64,000 nt of DNA, from positions 1,922,001 through 1,986,000 of the forward strand of contig JAGTXZ010000021.1 of the NCBI GenBank assembly GCA_018398575.1. Reading direction: 5' to 3'. A program made the translations under genes and the position numbers. The notes beneath the pieces were generated by a model that was not told the origin of the DNA, ran no database searches, and saw only the letters and a list, made by a program, of their open reading frames with translations. This DNA comes from Ampelomyces quisqualis (Eukaryota > Ascomycota > Dothideomycetes > Pleosporales > Phaeosphaeriaceae). Shown piece by piece: positions 1 through 10,758 of the stretch (its first letter is position 1; every line of letters starts with the position of its first letter).

Positions 1-781
1 CGACTCCAGCGTACTCTTCCAGCTGTTGCCGGATCTGACCTGCGATGATCATGATGAGCTGGGGTTTCCGATCATTCGGCAGATCCAGTTCATCCACGAA
101 TTGTTTTGCGAATTGATCAGGCGTTGTCAGTGCTTCATGTAGATTCCATAAGAACGAGTCTTTTAGTCTGTATGCGGGTGTGACGTCTGGGTGCTTGTAT
201 GCGGGCAGCTGCTCGTTGATGCCGAACTCTCGAGCATTGGAGGGGGTTGGAAGCGGCGCGTCTGGTCGAAAGGGTTGTATATCCATGTCTATCCGAATGG
301 GGATCAAGGTGACAGGGAGGACAGACTGTGTCTGTACTTGCTTTTCGGTCCTGTGTCGTGTTAGTCCTCAACATGCTTCCTGCATTTGTGCTGGCTTCGG
401 GCGCATCACTCACAACGTGCGCTTCGGCCGGCCCATCCAGTCTCGCCATATGCCTTGAAGCTCAATGGGCTGCGTCAGCTCTTCTCCCAGCGCAGCTATC
501 TGTGCGGTTTGGTCCAGACTTGATGCCTCGTTCCCACGCTGAATGCTCCGAAGACCCGTCGCACGGCGCGGGCGGTCGCTGTCTTCGAAGTCGTCATCGT
601 CGTAAGCGTCTTCAGCATAGCTCTGCACGGCAGTGCCACGCTTCGTCACGCGCGGTGGTGGCAGAGTGTTGGAAGCCGGGACGACGGGCGAAATGAGCGA
701 GTTTCCGTGGTTACGCAGTCGCGGCGCATAGCTGGACATGAAGGCCTGCGGCGGCGCCGTCTTTCCGGTAGCCGTGAACAT
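1..781 (-). CDS. SFH1: SNF5-family chromatin remodelling subunit Sfh1 (5' part)
   Basis: Partial gene; the 3' part lies off the left edge. Two exons are visible, 414-781 and 1-350, with a 63-nt intron (donor GTGAGT, branch CTAAC) whose removal joins the frame. The N-terminal exon has the short Pezizomycotina Sfh1 features PPQAFMSSYAPRLR and an acidic YAEDAYDDDDFEDS stretch. Exon 2 enters the SNF5 domain (LIPIRIDMDIQ, then RLKDSFLWNLHE). The family is the SNF5/INI1 subunit of RSC-type nucleosome remodellers in the nucleus. About 239 residues are present. I chose the ATG at 781 because homologues start close to the PPQAF motif; an in-frame ATG at 892 would add about 37 arginine-rich residues. 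Confidence 0.9.
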
Positions 782-1982
782 GGTCGTTGAGATTTGCGAC
801 TGGCGGTTGACGGGGAGAATGGTAGCTCGTCGAGCTCGCGGTGATGGGACGCGTCGCAATAGCTGGTACCAGGGGGTGGTGTGGCCGCGCAAGGCACGAT
901 TGTCGAACTAGCCCCCGCAGCGATTGGAACGAGATGTAACAATCAATCACTGCTCGCAGTTGCGCGTTCGAAATACGTCGAATTGTTGCGCGTCCCTGGC
1001 ATCAAATGCGACTGAGTTTCGCGGTCGCAATGCGCTAAGTTTGTGCCAAGCACCCAGGCCGGGAACGACTAGCGCTGTGGAACATGAACATCTCCTACGG
1101 AGTAAGGTTGAGCGCCTTCTGGACCCGTGACTTTCAAACATCTGCACATCGTGAATGCGCGCATGTGTGATGATCTTACGGCACGACACCTTCGCAGTGA
1201 AGAAATTCTAGGGCTGGAAAAGCTATCTGGAACATCTACACCGATCGGATGGGACGAAACGGCCGCTGGAGGTCGCCCAATCTACATACCTACTGCTGGC
1301 ATGCATCCATGCTCCATCGAATCGGAAGCCTTGTATATGGTAGGGAATATGCACTTTTACACGGACATGTGACGGTAGATATAGTTGTATTTTTGATGTT
1401 ACGGTTCGTGCACAATGACCCGGGCAAGATACGAATGAAGCTTACACTTGACTCCCAAGTTTTTTGAGATCATGTTTGTCTCCTGGCTTTCCAATGGGAT
1501 AATTCCGTAGCATCCCTCAATTCATCCTGAGTGTGCAAGAGCACAGCGTGTCGAGGAGCATTTCTCGGCATGGAGACTGACCTCGACGTCACTACCTAAA
1601 TGATGCCTTGGGTGATCATATCTTTGGCAATATAATTGTCTCGCATCGGCATTCATCTCACATTTACTCCAGGAACTGACTAACCCTCTTCTAAAGGAAA
1701 AACAAAAACAAATCGATCTCCGTACCTAGGAAGACAAAGTAAAGCTTTGTGTTTTGTTGTGTTCGTCATCTGCACCTACGATGAGACGTCGCAAGCGCTT
1801 AAAGTGGGGTTGCAAACTTCGCTCAGTATAATTAGCCGGAAGACTCCGGTAATCCCCGCAGCTGTCCCACCCGCATCGCTGCCCCATCGTCCTGCCCTTG
1901 ATCTCTTTCTGATGCTGCCCTGAGAATGCCAAACTGTGGTTATATTTTAGCTAACGCACGGGAATGTCACCAAAATATGAAA
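782..1982. other. Gene-free stretch upstream of SFH1
   Basis: About 1.2 kb between the SFH1 start and the tRNA gene. Only short overlapping frames without recognisable domains are open on either strand, and no splice-joined frame makes sense. It presumably holds the SFH1 promoter near its left end. No repeat or transposon feature is visible. Confidence 0.5.
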
Positions 1983-2097
1983 GGTGAGATGGCCGAGTTG
2001 GTTATGGCGCCAGGTTAAGGTCTCTCCTTAGCACTTGGACAACGTGTTGTTCTTCCTGGTCACGAAAGTGGCGTGGGTTCGAGTCCCACTCTCATCA
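1983..2097 (+). tRNA. tRNA-Leu (anticodon AAG) with a 33-nt intron
   Basis: The 7-bp acceptor stem pairs 1983-1989 with 2090-2096 (one G-U pair), followed by discriminator A at 2097. Box A (TGGCCGAGTTGG) lies at 1990-2001 and box B (GGTTCGAGTCC) at 2076-2086. The anticodon stem CCAGG (2010-2014) pairs with CCTGG (2055-2059); the spliced loop is TTAAGGT, giving anticodon AAG, which decodes CUU/CUC. The intron is 2021-2053, immediately after position 37, and its CCTTA (2026-2030) can pair with TAAGG around the anticodon, the usual pre-tRNA arrangement. A long variable arm (CAC/GTG hairpin) marks it as class II, which fits leucine. Confidence 0.95.
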
Positions 2098-2131
2098 ATG
2101 CTTCGTCTGGCTCTCGCTGGGCTCTCCAGGG

Positions 2132-2138
2132 TTTTTTT
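2132..2138 (+). terminator. RNA polymerase III T-run terminator
   Basis: Seven consecutive T residues, 35 nt beyond the end of the tRNA-Leu gene. No earlier run of four or more T occurs, so this is the expected Pol III stop. Confidence 0.8.
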
Positions 2139-3313
2139 GTTGTGTTGAGTGAGTGGCTCCAGGGGTCTAGGCTCAGGTCCAACCAACACTTCGACCTTAC
2201 TAGTGCACCACTTAATCAATACGTCCAGAATCATGAATTTTTGCTTTTTGTAGCTGTCGTAGTCGTCTCGCTGTCGCAGAAAATCCATAGCATGTTGGTA
2301 ACTTAGAATAGCTGTTGTAGCTGGCAGTACCATTTGCGCCCACCACCACCAACATTCACGACTAAGCAAAGCGACTAATCAGCGTTACCGCTTTCATCTT
2401 AAACATATAGTTTTTCAACATGTAGGTAGGGAATTATTCTTCACTAAAACCGTTGCATTTTTTGGAACACGCAGCTAGCATGAAGTAATGATTGGGATCA
2501 ATCTCCTCGCACTCTTCAAGCAGCCTGAAAGACTACGCAGCATGTCCATAAGGGTGTGGTGTTATAGCCGGGCTCCCTTATTCTCCACGTAGCGTCCTTA
2601 AAACCTAGCAAAGTTGCTGCTATGTTTCGCGTCTAGATCAAACAACGGAGCTATCCGTAAGTGTCGATGGATTTAATCGCCTCCCGACGTAGACCAAAGA
2701 AATTGACTTGAATTTGAGTATGGCCTGGCTGGCGTTTATATGATATCTGTTGGACTGATTTGACGAAGGTGCGCTAGCACCATCGTGATTCTTGCTCGTA
2801 TGCGCCACGAGATGGTACGGCTTATAGGAGTAAGAATACTCACGCTGGAAGCATTTGCGTTTCGAATCTCGCGGCGTTATTTGCCTCATGAGGTGCCATA
2901 AATTACAACACATCATGGCTTGGAGCACGAAACGAAGCTGTGTGGAATTTTAGCTAGGGAGTAGACTTATTGGACGATACTGGGTGTCGCGTGGAGTCTG
3001 CAGCTGCTATACTTTTACGATTTATGATCCAAGTCCGGCGTTTGTTTATCAAGGACAAACTAGGAAACAACATGAGAAGCATTGAGAGAGTGCAAAACCA
3101 AGCTAATGCGCATCATCATCAAGCATTTACTGGGCCAAGGAACTACACTACTATAATAGTTTTTCTTGCCATCTGAGTTAAGTAACAGCCTCTTGACTGT
3201 CCTTAGTCATTCCCAAAACTGGTATTCGATGGGCGGCACGCACCTCCAAGCCATGAGGCATGACAAGCTGAACGAGTCCTTATCAAATAATAGCATAACT
3301 GACTTGACCATGT
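2139..3313. other. Gene-free stretch, comparatively AT-rich
   Basis: About 1.2 kb between the tRNA terminator and the 3' end of the APS kinase gene. It looks more AT-rich by eye than the coding neighbours. I see no domain-bearing frame, no second tRNA and no terminal repeats. Confidence 0.45.
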
Positions 3314-4079
3314 CTACTTCTCCAAAAGACCCTTGGCCTGCAAGTGCTCCGTGATCTCCCTCACGCTATCTTCAACGCTCTTCAAGTCACTCCTGATGTG
3401 GATCTCCGCATTCTCTGGTGCCTCATACGGTGCGCTGATGCCCGTAAACTCGGGGATCTTGCCCTCCCTCGCCTTCTTGTACAGACCCTTGGGGTCACGT
3501 GCCTCAGCAACCTCGAGAGGAATGTCAACAAATACCTCGACGAAAGCGAGGGGCTCGTCAGATCCCGTCGTCACGGCGTGCAGATCGCGCGCTGTCTGGC
3601 GGTCGGCCTTGTATGGCGAGATGAAGGAGGTGATGGCAATTGTAGACGAGTCGGCGAAGAGTTTGGCGACCTGAAAAAACAAAGTTATTTGTTGCGTGGG
3701 TGTGTGGTATGCTCAAGCCTCGCGACTTCGTTCATGCTGGGCATTTCCTGGCCATTACGTACCTCTGCTATCCTCCTGATGTTCTCGTTTCGATCTTTCT
3801 CTGTGAATCCCAGATCTTTGTTCAGTCCGAAGCGAACATTGTCGCCGTCTAGACGATATGCGCCGTATCCAAGGTGAAGGAGGTGCTGCTCAAGCGCGGT
3901 CGCAATGGTGGACTTGCCAGATGCGGAGAGGCCGGTGAACCAGATGGTGAACCCCTTCTGCTTGCGCAAGCCATTGCGTTCAGCGCGGGACAAAGATGGG
4001 TGCCAGGTGATGTTGCTGATGTACAATGTTAGTGATGCGGGACGATTTGGTGGGGCAATGGCGGGGCTCACGTTGCCAT
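3314..4079 (-). CDS. MET14: Adenylylsulfate (APS) kinase
   Basis: Cytosolic enzyme of sulfate assimilation: ATP plus adenosine 5'-phosphosulfate gives PAPS. Three exons, 4072-4079 (only ATG GCA AC), 3763-4015 and 3314-3670, encode 205 residues, the usual fungal length. The P-loop GLSASGKST is at about residues 31-39. The substrate region LDGDNVRFGLNKDLGF follows, then FISPYKADR and the family signature DPKGLYKKAR plus GISAPYEAPE. The tiny first exon is supported by a consensus GTGAGC donor and by the resulting N-terminus MATNITWHPSLSR, which is typical of fungal orthologues. Reading exon 2 alone would give an artificial start inside the intron. No sulfur-pathway neighbour is present. Confidence 0.97.
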
Positions 4080-4560
4080 GTTGGAATGTGGGAGTTGTAA
4101 GGGATCGTCTGCGAAGGAGTGAAGAAACACGATGTGAAATGAGAGACGTAGCGAAAAGTCATCGGGTAAGTATCGATATGCTGCCCAGTTTGTCTAGCAA
4201 ACGGCCGACCGCCCGACCACCGAATAGGGAGTGCATTATCGCGTCCCTACAACATACATATTGTTTAGCGCGGATGACGTGCTGCTACCTATGCGATCGG
4301 CAGGGCAGGCCAGCGGGCAGGGCTGAAGCTATTCGCGATGTTGATGCGACAGGACTGACACATTTCGATACGCATCGAAATCCTTCACGATATTGAGGCA
4401 ATCAGATAGCTTCTTGTAATGGGACGTGGAGGTATTCGCATAATTATGGGCCTACTGAATCACTGCAAAGGGTATCATCAAAGCAGAACAAACTTCCCAA
4501 ACTCCACAACACCTAGTAAAATGCATAACAGGAAACGCCTCCATCAGGAAGCCAGAGACA
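4080..4560. other. Intergenic region upstream of APS kinase
   Basis: About 480 bp holding the APS kinase promoter (reading leftward) and the 3' end of the next gene. No coding feature is seen. Confidence 0.5.
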
Positions 4561-5109
4561 CTACCAAATCCATGCGCCCATGCTCCCATCCTGATACATC
4601 GAATTCGCCCACCCAGTAACGGCCCACCTCTGCAGTCTCTCTTGTTCCTCTTTCCTGAAATCAACATCTTTGCGGACCACCACTGGCTTGTCCCAAGGCG
4701 TAGCAGGCGGCCATTGACCAGCAAGTATCTTCCCTACTTGCTCTTCACCACGCTCTAAGCGACAATTCCTAGCGGACTCCCACCCATGCGTATCTGACAA
4801 GCAGTAATCCGTGATGCTGTCCAAGTGGCTGTGGAAGGGAGCCATTGTGATCTGGCCGCGTGGTAAGACTGGCACCCATGGTGCTGGCTGATGACGAGAA
4901 GATGAGCGGTACCGCCTTGTTGTTTCCTCCATGCGGCCGGATATAGGTATCGGGGCGGAGGTAGCAGCTGGAGAGAGTTCGTTGGGCAGATTGCGTGAAG
5001 CTGGAATTGACCATCGGAGCCTCCTGGTCGTTGAGGACGGAATAATGTGTCTAGCAGAGCTTGAACTCGGCACGACGGCCTCGGGTGCTGAAGAGTGGCG
5101 TTCAGGCAT
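4561..5109 (-). CDS. Hypothetical protein, unrecognised
   Basis: Open frame of 182 residues from the ATG at 5109; the same frame stays open to an ATG at 5337 (258 residues). I do not recognise it. The N-terminal half is rich in Ser, Ala and Pro. The C-terminal half looks more protein-like, with charged stretches (RLERGEEQVGKILAG, VVVRKDVDFRKEEQERLQR) and a Trp-rich end (MGAWIW). There is no signal peptide, membrane segment or Cys pattern. It is intronless as drawn and sits between two minus-strand genes. Start, and whether an upstream exon exists, are uncertain. Confidence 0.4.
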   Translation of the reverse strand: MPERHSSAPEAVVPSSSSARHIIPSSTTRRLRWSIPASRNLPNELSPAATSAPIPISGRMEETTRRYRSSSRHQPAPWVPVLPRGQITMAPFHSHLDSITDYCLSDTHGWESARNCRLERGEEQVGKILAGQWPPATPWDKPVVVRKDVDFRKEEQERLQRWAVTGWANSMYQDGSMGAWIW

Positions 5110-5426
5110 CTTGCTGATATGGGTTGCCTTGTGAACTTGGAGTAGGCAAGAGGTGTGACTTTTCAATTCTTCTGGTGTTGAGATTGTTGGCGTTCTGAAG
5201 GCAATTATCATGAGGGGAATTCGAAGAGAAGTATATAAAGACATACAATCAAGCGCAAACCGTGGTGCCATGGTTGTGTTGGATACCATCGTGAATAATT
5301 CTGGTAGTAGGAGGTTGTGTACCATGGTCGTGTACACGACATATGACTTAACTTTGGTAACAACCTCGCTTCCACGCCTGACGACAAAAGACCACGGCTA
5401 CTCACCCTCTAAACTTCTCATATACC
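5110..5426. other. Intergenic region between hypothetical gene and sugar transporter
   Basis: About 320 bp. If the longer version of the hypothetical gene is right, part of this is coding. Otherwise nothing is seen. Confidence 0.4.
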
Positions 5427-7091
5427 CTACACCTCTCGCCTCTTCGTGACAGTCTTGCTATCGGGGTCAATTGATACACTCTGGTGCCTAGCAGGGTCCT
5501 TTTGCTCAATTTCCGCACCACCCTCCACGTGATTTGCACCACCAAAGACAGCATCCATTTCTTCTAGCGATACCTTCTTGGTCTCCGGAACAAAGAACCA
5601 TGTGAAGAGCACCAAGAGGAAGTTGATACCTGCGAACATGTAAAATGCATAGAAGCCTTCGTTCTTAAGGAAGATGGGGAAGAACTGCTGGACGATGCTG
5701 TTGACCACATTTTGGGACTGCGAGCACATGCCTACAGCTTGTGCACGGATGTTCATGGAGAAGATCTCGGCCGTGAAGATCCATACCGTGGCACCCCAGG
5801 ATGGTTTGTCTGAGCTGTTCTTAGCGATGCAATGCCCTTGAGCTTTACCATGAAAACTTACAGAAGAAAGCAAAGAGGAACATGATGAAAACGATCGCAA
5901 TGCCAACAGGTTGTGTCTTTGTTCCACCAACAGAAGGTGTCTGTGTTTCGACGGTGGCTGCGATCAACATGCAAAGACCCATGCCAATACCACCAACAAT
6001 GAACAAGAACTTGCGACCAAAACGATCAACTGTCCAGGTAGCGTTAAGGGTGAAGATGATACCAAAAGTAGCATTAAGAGCGTTGATGAGAGCAATCGTG
6101 TCTGCATCCTTGAAAACCTTCTTGTAGATGGCGCTGCTGTAAGTGTTCAGAGTACCTTGACCTGTAATCTGCTGGCCACCGTTGACGATCATCGCAATAT
6201 ACATCCTCTTGCGAACAGACTTATCTTTCCAGAGCGCAGAGTAGCCGGAAGAGATAGCTTCGGCTTCATACTCGATAGCTTCTCTGATGGTGAGAAGCTC
6301 CTCGTCGACTTCTGCTTCAGTGTCGCGTACTTTGATAAGAGACTGACGTGCCGCATCGTAATTCTTGGACTTTTGGATGTACCAACGAGGCGACTCGGGG
6401 ATGAAGAAAATCTGAGACAGAATGACAAGTGGCATGAGGATCTGGAAGATGACAACCATCTTCCAGTCCCACTCGCCGAGTCCTTTGGGGTGCTTGGAGG
6501 TGGCATAGCTGACCCAATAGGCGATGAAGGACCCGACCGAGTAGAACATCTGCCAGAAAGACATGATCTTTCCTCGAATCTCAGCTGGAGCCATCTCGCC
6601 AATGTAAATGGGACCAGCAGCTACAGACTGGTTAGTATGGCACGTGTTGCGCATGGTAATTTGCCACTCACTCAGAGCAAGACCTTGGCCAATGCCGATG
6701 ATGACACGACCGGCGATGAACACTCCAATATTGCCACGAGGCGCGAATGTTTGCATGAAGGTGGCAACGATGACGAGAGCAGCGCCAACAGCCATACCGA
6801 TGCGACGTCCCGCATAATCCGCGAGAGGTCCTCCCATGAAGAACCCAGCGACCACAGCTCCGACTGTATAAGATGTGTTGATAGCGCCGATGATGTTCGG
6901 GCCTGGGAAGTTGAAGTATGCATTCCAATGTTTTGAATTTTGAAGCGCATTGAAAACCGAGGCATCGTAGCCATAGAGAACCATGCACGATGCTGCAACA
7001 AGCGAGATGTACCTAGGGCAGGTCAGCCATGTGTATACATCATGTAGTGGAATAATACTCACCAGTTGTACACTCTAGTCTTGGAAACCAT
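5427..7091 (-). CDS. MFS sugar-porter family transporter
   Basis: Proton-coupled or facilitative hexose-type transporter of the plasma membrane (sugar porter family). Four exons, 7063-7091, 6672-7012, 5862-6620 and 5427-5809, encode 503 residues with the expected 12 hydrophobic segments. The family motifs GPLADYAGRRIGM (loop 2-3), PESPRWYIQKSK (end of the N-terminal half), TVDRFGRK (loop 8-9) and PETKKVSLEEMDAVFG (after segment 12) are present. Exon 1 encodes just MVSKTRVYN. The 51-nt intron 6621-6671 has no in-frame stop, so an unspliced reading looks continuous, but it would put 17 polar residues into a membrane helix. The substrate cannot be told from the sequence; hexose, quinate or lactose-type porters all fit. 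Confidence 0.93.
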
Positions 7092-8157
7092 GATTGCGGT
7101 TGTAATGCGAGGGCAGTGTCAAAGTCCTGGACTCCTGGTCAAAGTCCACAAGCACTTATCCAGGCTCTTGTATATCTTGCGAGAGCCGAGATCCTTATGC
7201 ATACGGTTTCTGCGGGGTCAGCACGCTGTGCCGCCTCATCTCAATCAATTCACCACGAATCAACGTGCCAATACTGCCACGAAAGCTTGGTCTAGCTTGC
7301 AAGGAGGCAAATTTGGACCTCCGCTCTCCGTGAGCCGAACCTGGGGCCCCAGACCGTGCTGTGAAAGTCACTAGACACTCCACATGATTGAGGACGGGGC
7401 TGGTCAATGATTTTTCCACGAATAAGAGCATCCCTCCATCGAAGCCACACATTGGAAGTGATGAAGCCGACGACGATGGTTAGTGTTGTGCTTAAGCCCT
7501 GATCAGTTAGGACCCGCCTAGATAACGCCCAAGCGGAACAATGTTTCCTGGCCGCTGCATGTCAAGCTTCGTTTAGAGTTGATTACAGCAAGTGGAAGCT
7601 TTTGGATTTCATCAGCCGTCTCTTGTTTCCGTCTTCGCGAAGCTTGACTGCGGCTCAGTTGCTTGTTATTGATGCCCAGGTACCCTTGCAATTACACGAA
7701 GCTCGAAGCACAAATAGAGCCCCTTTTGCCTATTTCAGAGAGTCTTATTATCATCCAGTGATGCAAGAAGATCCAGGCGGTGTCCGATTGATGATTGATG
7801 TTGAGATATTGTGGAGCTCGGATGGGTCGGCATGTTGATATCGCGCTCGGTCGCAGCTGTCGCTTCCTTCAAACTTGCGACTCTTGAAGGATGTGGGGAA
7901 GGAGACAGCGAAGTTAGCATGTGCTCATGCCTATGCCGCACACAAAATGAAGTGATCCCTTGGCCTGAGGTTGCCTTTTACAGGACCACGCATTGTGGTG
8001 TACAGCATGTGATCGGAGGCCATCCGCGTGCACTGCCACGTTGTGGCGCAAGCATCCCACTTTTTCCCGCTTGTCCACTGCCTGACGCGAGCCTCCACCT
8101 ACCTAAACTTGAGAACCTTACCCTCTCCAATATCCCAACCTCACACAACCCGCCAAC
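7092..8157. other. Divergent intergenic region between sugar transporter and TMA7
   Basis: About 1.07 kb. The TMA7-proximal end (about 8085-8157) is a C-rich, T-rich leader typical of filamentous fungal promoters. No convincing coding frame or RNA gene is seen. Confidence 0.5.
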
Positions 8158-8568
8158 ATGCCTTCTGGACAAGGAGGTAAGTGCGATCACACCCGTCTGC
8201 CCAGTGGCGGGGTCCAACGTTCCTCCAGACGTAACATCGCCAGGCTGACGTTTTCCAACAACAGCCGGTACCAACCCCATCCACAACAAGAAGCCCAAGA
8301 AGAAGGCGCAAGAACTAGACGAGGACGACCTCGCACACAAGGCGAAGCTCGCTGCTGGTTTGTAACCACTTCCTTGCCCCACCACGCCGTGTGCCTGCCC
8401 CGCATTCCAACAGATCAGCCTACGACGCCAAACGATAGACGATAGACGAAGGCTGACAACGTACGAATAGACAAGAAGGCCCGTGACGAACTAGCCGGCA
8501 AAGTCGGCAAGAGCAAAGGACCGATGAACACGGGCTCCCAGGGCATCAAGAAGTCTGGCAAGAAATAA
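8158..8568 (+). CDS. TMA7: Translation machinery-associated protein 7
   Basis: Small basic ribosome-associated protein, 69 residues in three exons: 8158-8176, 8265-8357 and 8471-8568. After splicing it reads MPSGQGAGTNP, then the lysine-rich NKKPKKKAQELDEDDLAHK, and ends GSQGIKKSGKK. This matches the TMA7 family throughout, including the invariant C-terminal GIKKSGKK. No unspliced frame shows the gene, so it is easily missed. Donors are GTAAGT and GTTTGT; the last intron has a GCTGAC branch site. It is convergent with the amidohydrolase gene, leaving 368 bp between the stops. Confidence 0.93.
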
Positions 8569-8936
8569 GCGCCGAGCACAGTGGCGAAAGAGGAGCGGCA
8601 CAATGCGCATGGCACGATGATTTGATATTGAAGATACCAAGGGATATGGAGTCTTATGGCCACGATGGGCGTTATACATAACTGAATCTCTACGCACGAC
8701 ATGCTTGTGCGAAGAGTTTCCATTTCATGTTCCATGAAAATATTTTTGGTGACTCAAGCTTATCAACTACTATTCAGTGATATGAGAATTGTGTTCAATA
8801 GTCGCATGACGAATGGAAAACAAGGGAGATGGCAGACGTCCTTGACATTTCCATTCTCGTGCCCACAGACGAGGTGGTCAGTCTACCATTTCCCCTCCGT
8901 CTCACTCATGGAATTCACATCGGCCTTTTCACACCT
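8569..8936. other. Convergent 3' intergenic region
   Basis: 368 bp between the TMA7 and amidohydrolase stop codons. It holds 3' untranslated regions only, as far as I can see. Confidence 0.5.
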
Positions 8937-10162
8937 TTATTGTTTTTCTTTGCCCTTTCCATTGCCACTCTTGAACCCAAACAGCAATTCGGCATTTCCC
9001 CACGCCAACCTCTCCCACTCTTCTTTCGCCAAGAACCCACTCTCCCTCAGCTCCTCCATCAACTCTCTGCCTCTCTCCTCTATCGGATAGTTACTCGCGT
9101 ATAATATCCGATCGATGGGTATTTGCTCCAACAGCGTGCGCATAGTAGAAATATCCAGCGCGTCCGCAGTTGTAAGGTAGATGTTGTGTTGCCAGACCTC
9201 CAGGAAGCCGCGCTTGGGTTTGTCTGCTGAGGGTATTTGAGCCAAGATGGTTTCCATTCGAGGGAGGAGCGAGGGGAGGAGACAAGGGTGTGCGAGGATC
9301 AAGCGTAGGCTGGGATGTCTGTCGAAGACGGAGGAGAGGTAAAGATGGATGATGGTAAGTGGCGAATGATTGTGCGAGGTGTGTAGGTGGGTTCCTATTG
9401 GTGCAAGTACGCTGTCTGGTAGTCCAGCTTGGAAGGTAGAAAGCTGTAAGAACATTAGCCTTCATAGCTTACAATCTACAAGAACCACACACATACCTCA
9501 GAGCCAACGGGCCACATATCCCTCAGCATGATTGGTACACGATACCTTTCGGCGGTAATCCAGAGATCCTCAAGCTCATTGCCCATCGAGACTACGCCTG
9601 TGCCGTCTGATTTATATCCAACTACACCACCCACAAACTTCATCTTCGAGACACATCGCTGCAGTTCTCTGGCTGCTTCTTGGCCATGCATGGGAAGTAC
9701 TGCCATCGCGGCGAACTTGTCTGCGTTCAATTTTATGCCAGCGAACAGCGCGTCGTTGAACCTTGTGCACGTTGGCGCATTCGCCGTTGCCGGTATGGGT
9801 ATGTGAGAAAGGATCTGTTTCGACTGTCCGAGTGCGCGCAGATCTTTGACTCTCGCAGATCCGACATTCTTCAATTTCGACAACGTATGAGGAGGAAGGA
9901 GGTGTAATGCCGGCGCCGTAGCATCATTCGATAGAGAGGTGCCTATAGGAAGTGAAGGATTGATGTATGATTCTACGCACGCGATAGGAAGGGCGGTGCT
10001 CATATTTGGTTTTTCTTCGTCGTTATCGTCTTCTGCAACCTTGAGCCTGATAGGAATATCTTTGGTAGGTCTGTCGTCGCGCAGGAACAGACCGGTAGAC
10101 AGTAATAGGGTGTAAGCGACTGATAGAGTAGGTGCAGGACGAAGGTCTCCAGAAGATGTCAT
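8937..10162 (-). CDS. Amidohydrolase-related (TIM-barrel) protein, metal site degenerate
   Basis: Two exons, 9497-10162 and 8937-9443, encode 390 residues. The second half fits the amidohydrolase_2 / decarboxylase-type barrel: LSSVFDRHPSLRLILAHPC (helix plus the conserved H on a late strand), then LLPRMETIL, and near the end DRILYASNYPIEERG, in the position where active enzymes carry an Asp before Tyr-Pro. The first half has ACVESYINPS where active family members have the metal-binding E/H-x-H strand. Members hydrolyse or decarboxylate aromatic acids and similar compounds, but this copy lacks the obvious HxH and the late Asp. I therefore call the fold, not a reaction. The intron has consensus GTATGT/CAG borders. 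Confidence 0.75.
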
Positions 10163-10758
10163 GATGACTGGATCATCCGTGTTGTTTGCAACGTGATGGC
10201 AAGACCGAAGTTGGCGTGGGCTGGGACCAAGAGCACGTGGGTAAGTTGATGCAAGTACTAGTTGAAGTTGGGGTAGGAACGGCGGTCGCTATGAGGGGAA
10301 GTACGACGCATCCAGGATTGAAGTTGTTCATGTACAATAATTTTGATTTCGTAGGTAGTAAATGTTGATTGGACGGGAGCTGACTTTACTTTCAAGCCAT
10401 TCCTCGTCTCCTCTTCTGGTCCCCCAAGGTACATCTTCCATACACCCAACCTCCTATCCTGCTGTTAAGCCTCTCCCCTTGGATCACATCGCTCTCAAGG
10501 GGACACCCACTGCAGCGTAGTCTCCCTAACACGACTGACTAGTGGGGTAAATTGTGGTTGACTGCCATCATCCAAACAGGACTTTGTTGCGGCATGCCCT
10601 TGACTGGTCTTAGGGCGTAGTGGCCTCATTCAACTGTTGCTTGAAACAGCGTAGTGGGTGGTGATTTTGCTGTTGTTATTGTTGTTGTAACATGATAACA
10701 CTGTACGAGTTCCTCGCAATCTCATGGACGCTGATCGCTGTCGATGCGTGGTGCTCAT
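10163..10758. other. Intergenic region
   Basis: About 600 bp between the amidohydrolase start and the stop of the small gene. Nothing recognisable is seen. Confidence 0.5.

Noticed and set aside
1983..3313. Transposon or LTR remnant next to the tRNA gene
   Set aside because: No terminal repeats, target duplication or reverse-transcriptase-like frame could be seen in the flanking gene-free DNA.
5911..6936. 341-residue open frame on the plus strand opposite the sugar transporter
   Set aside because: It is exactly antisense to the transporter exons and introns, has no domain, and its composition mirrors the codons of the membrane protein.
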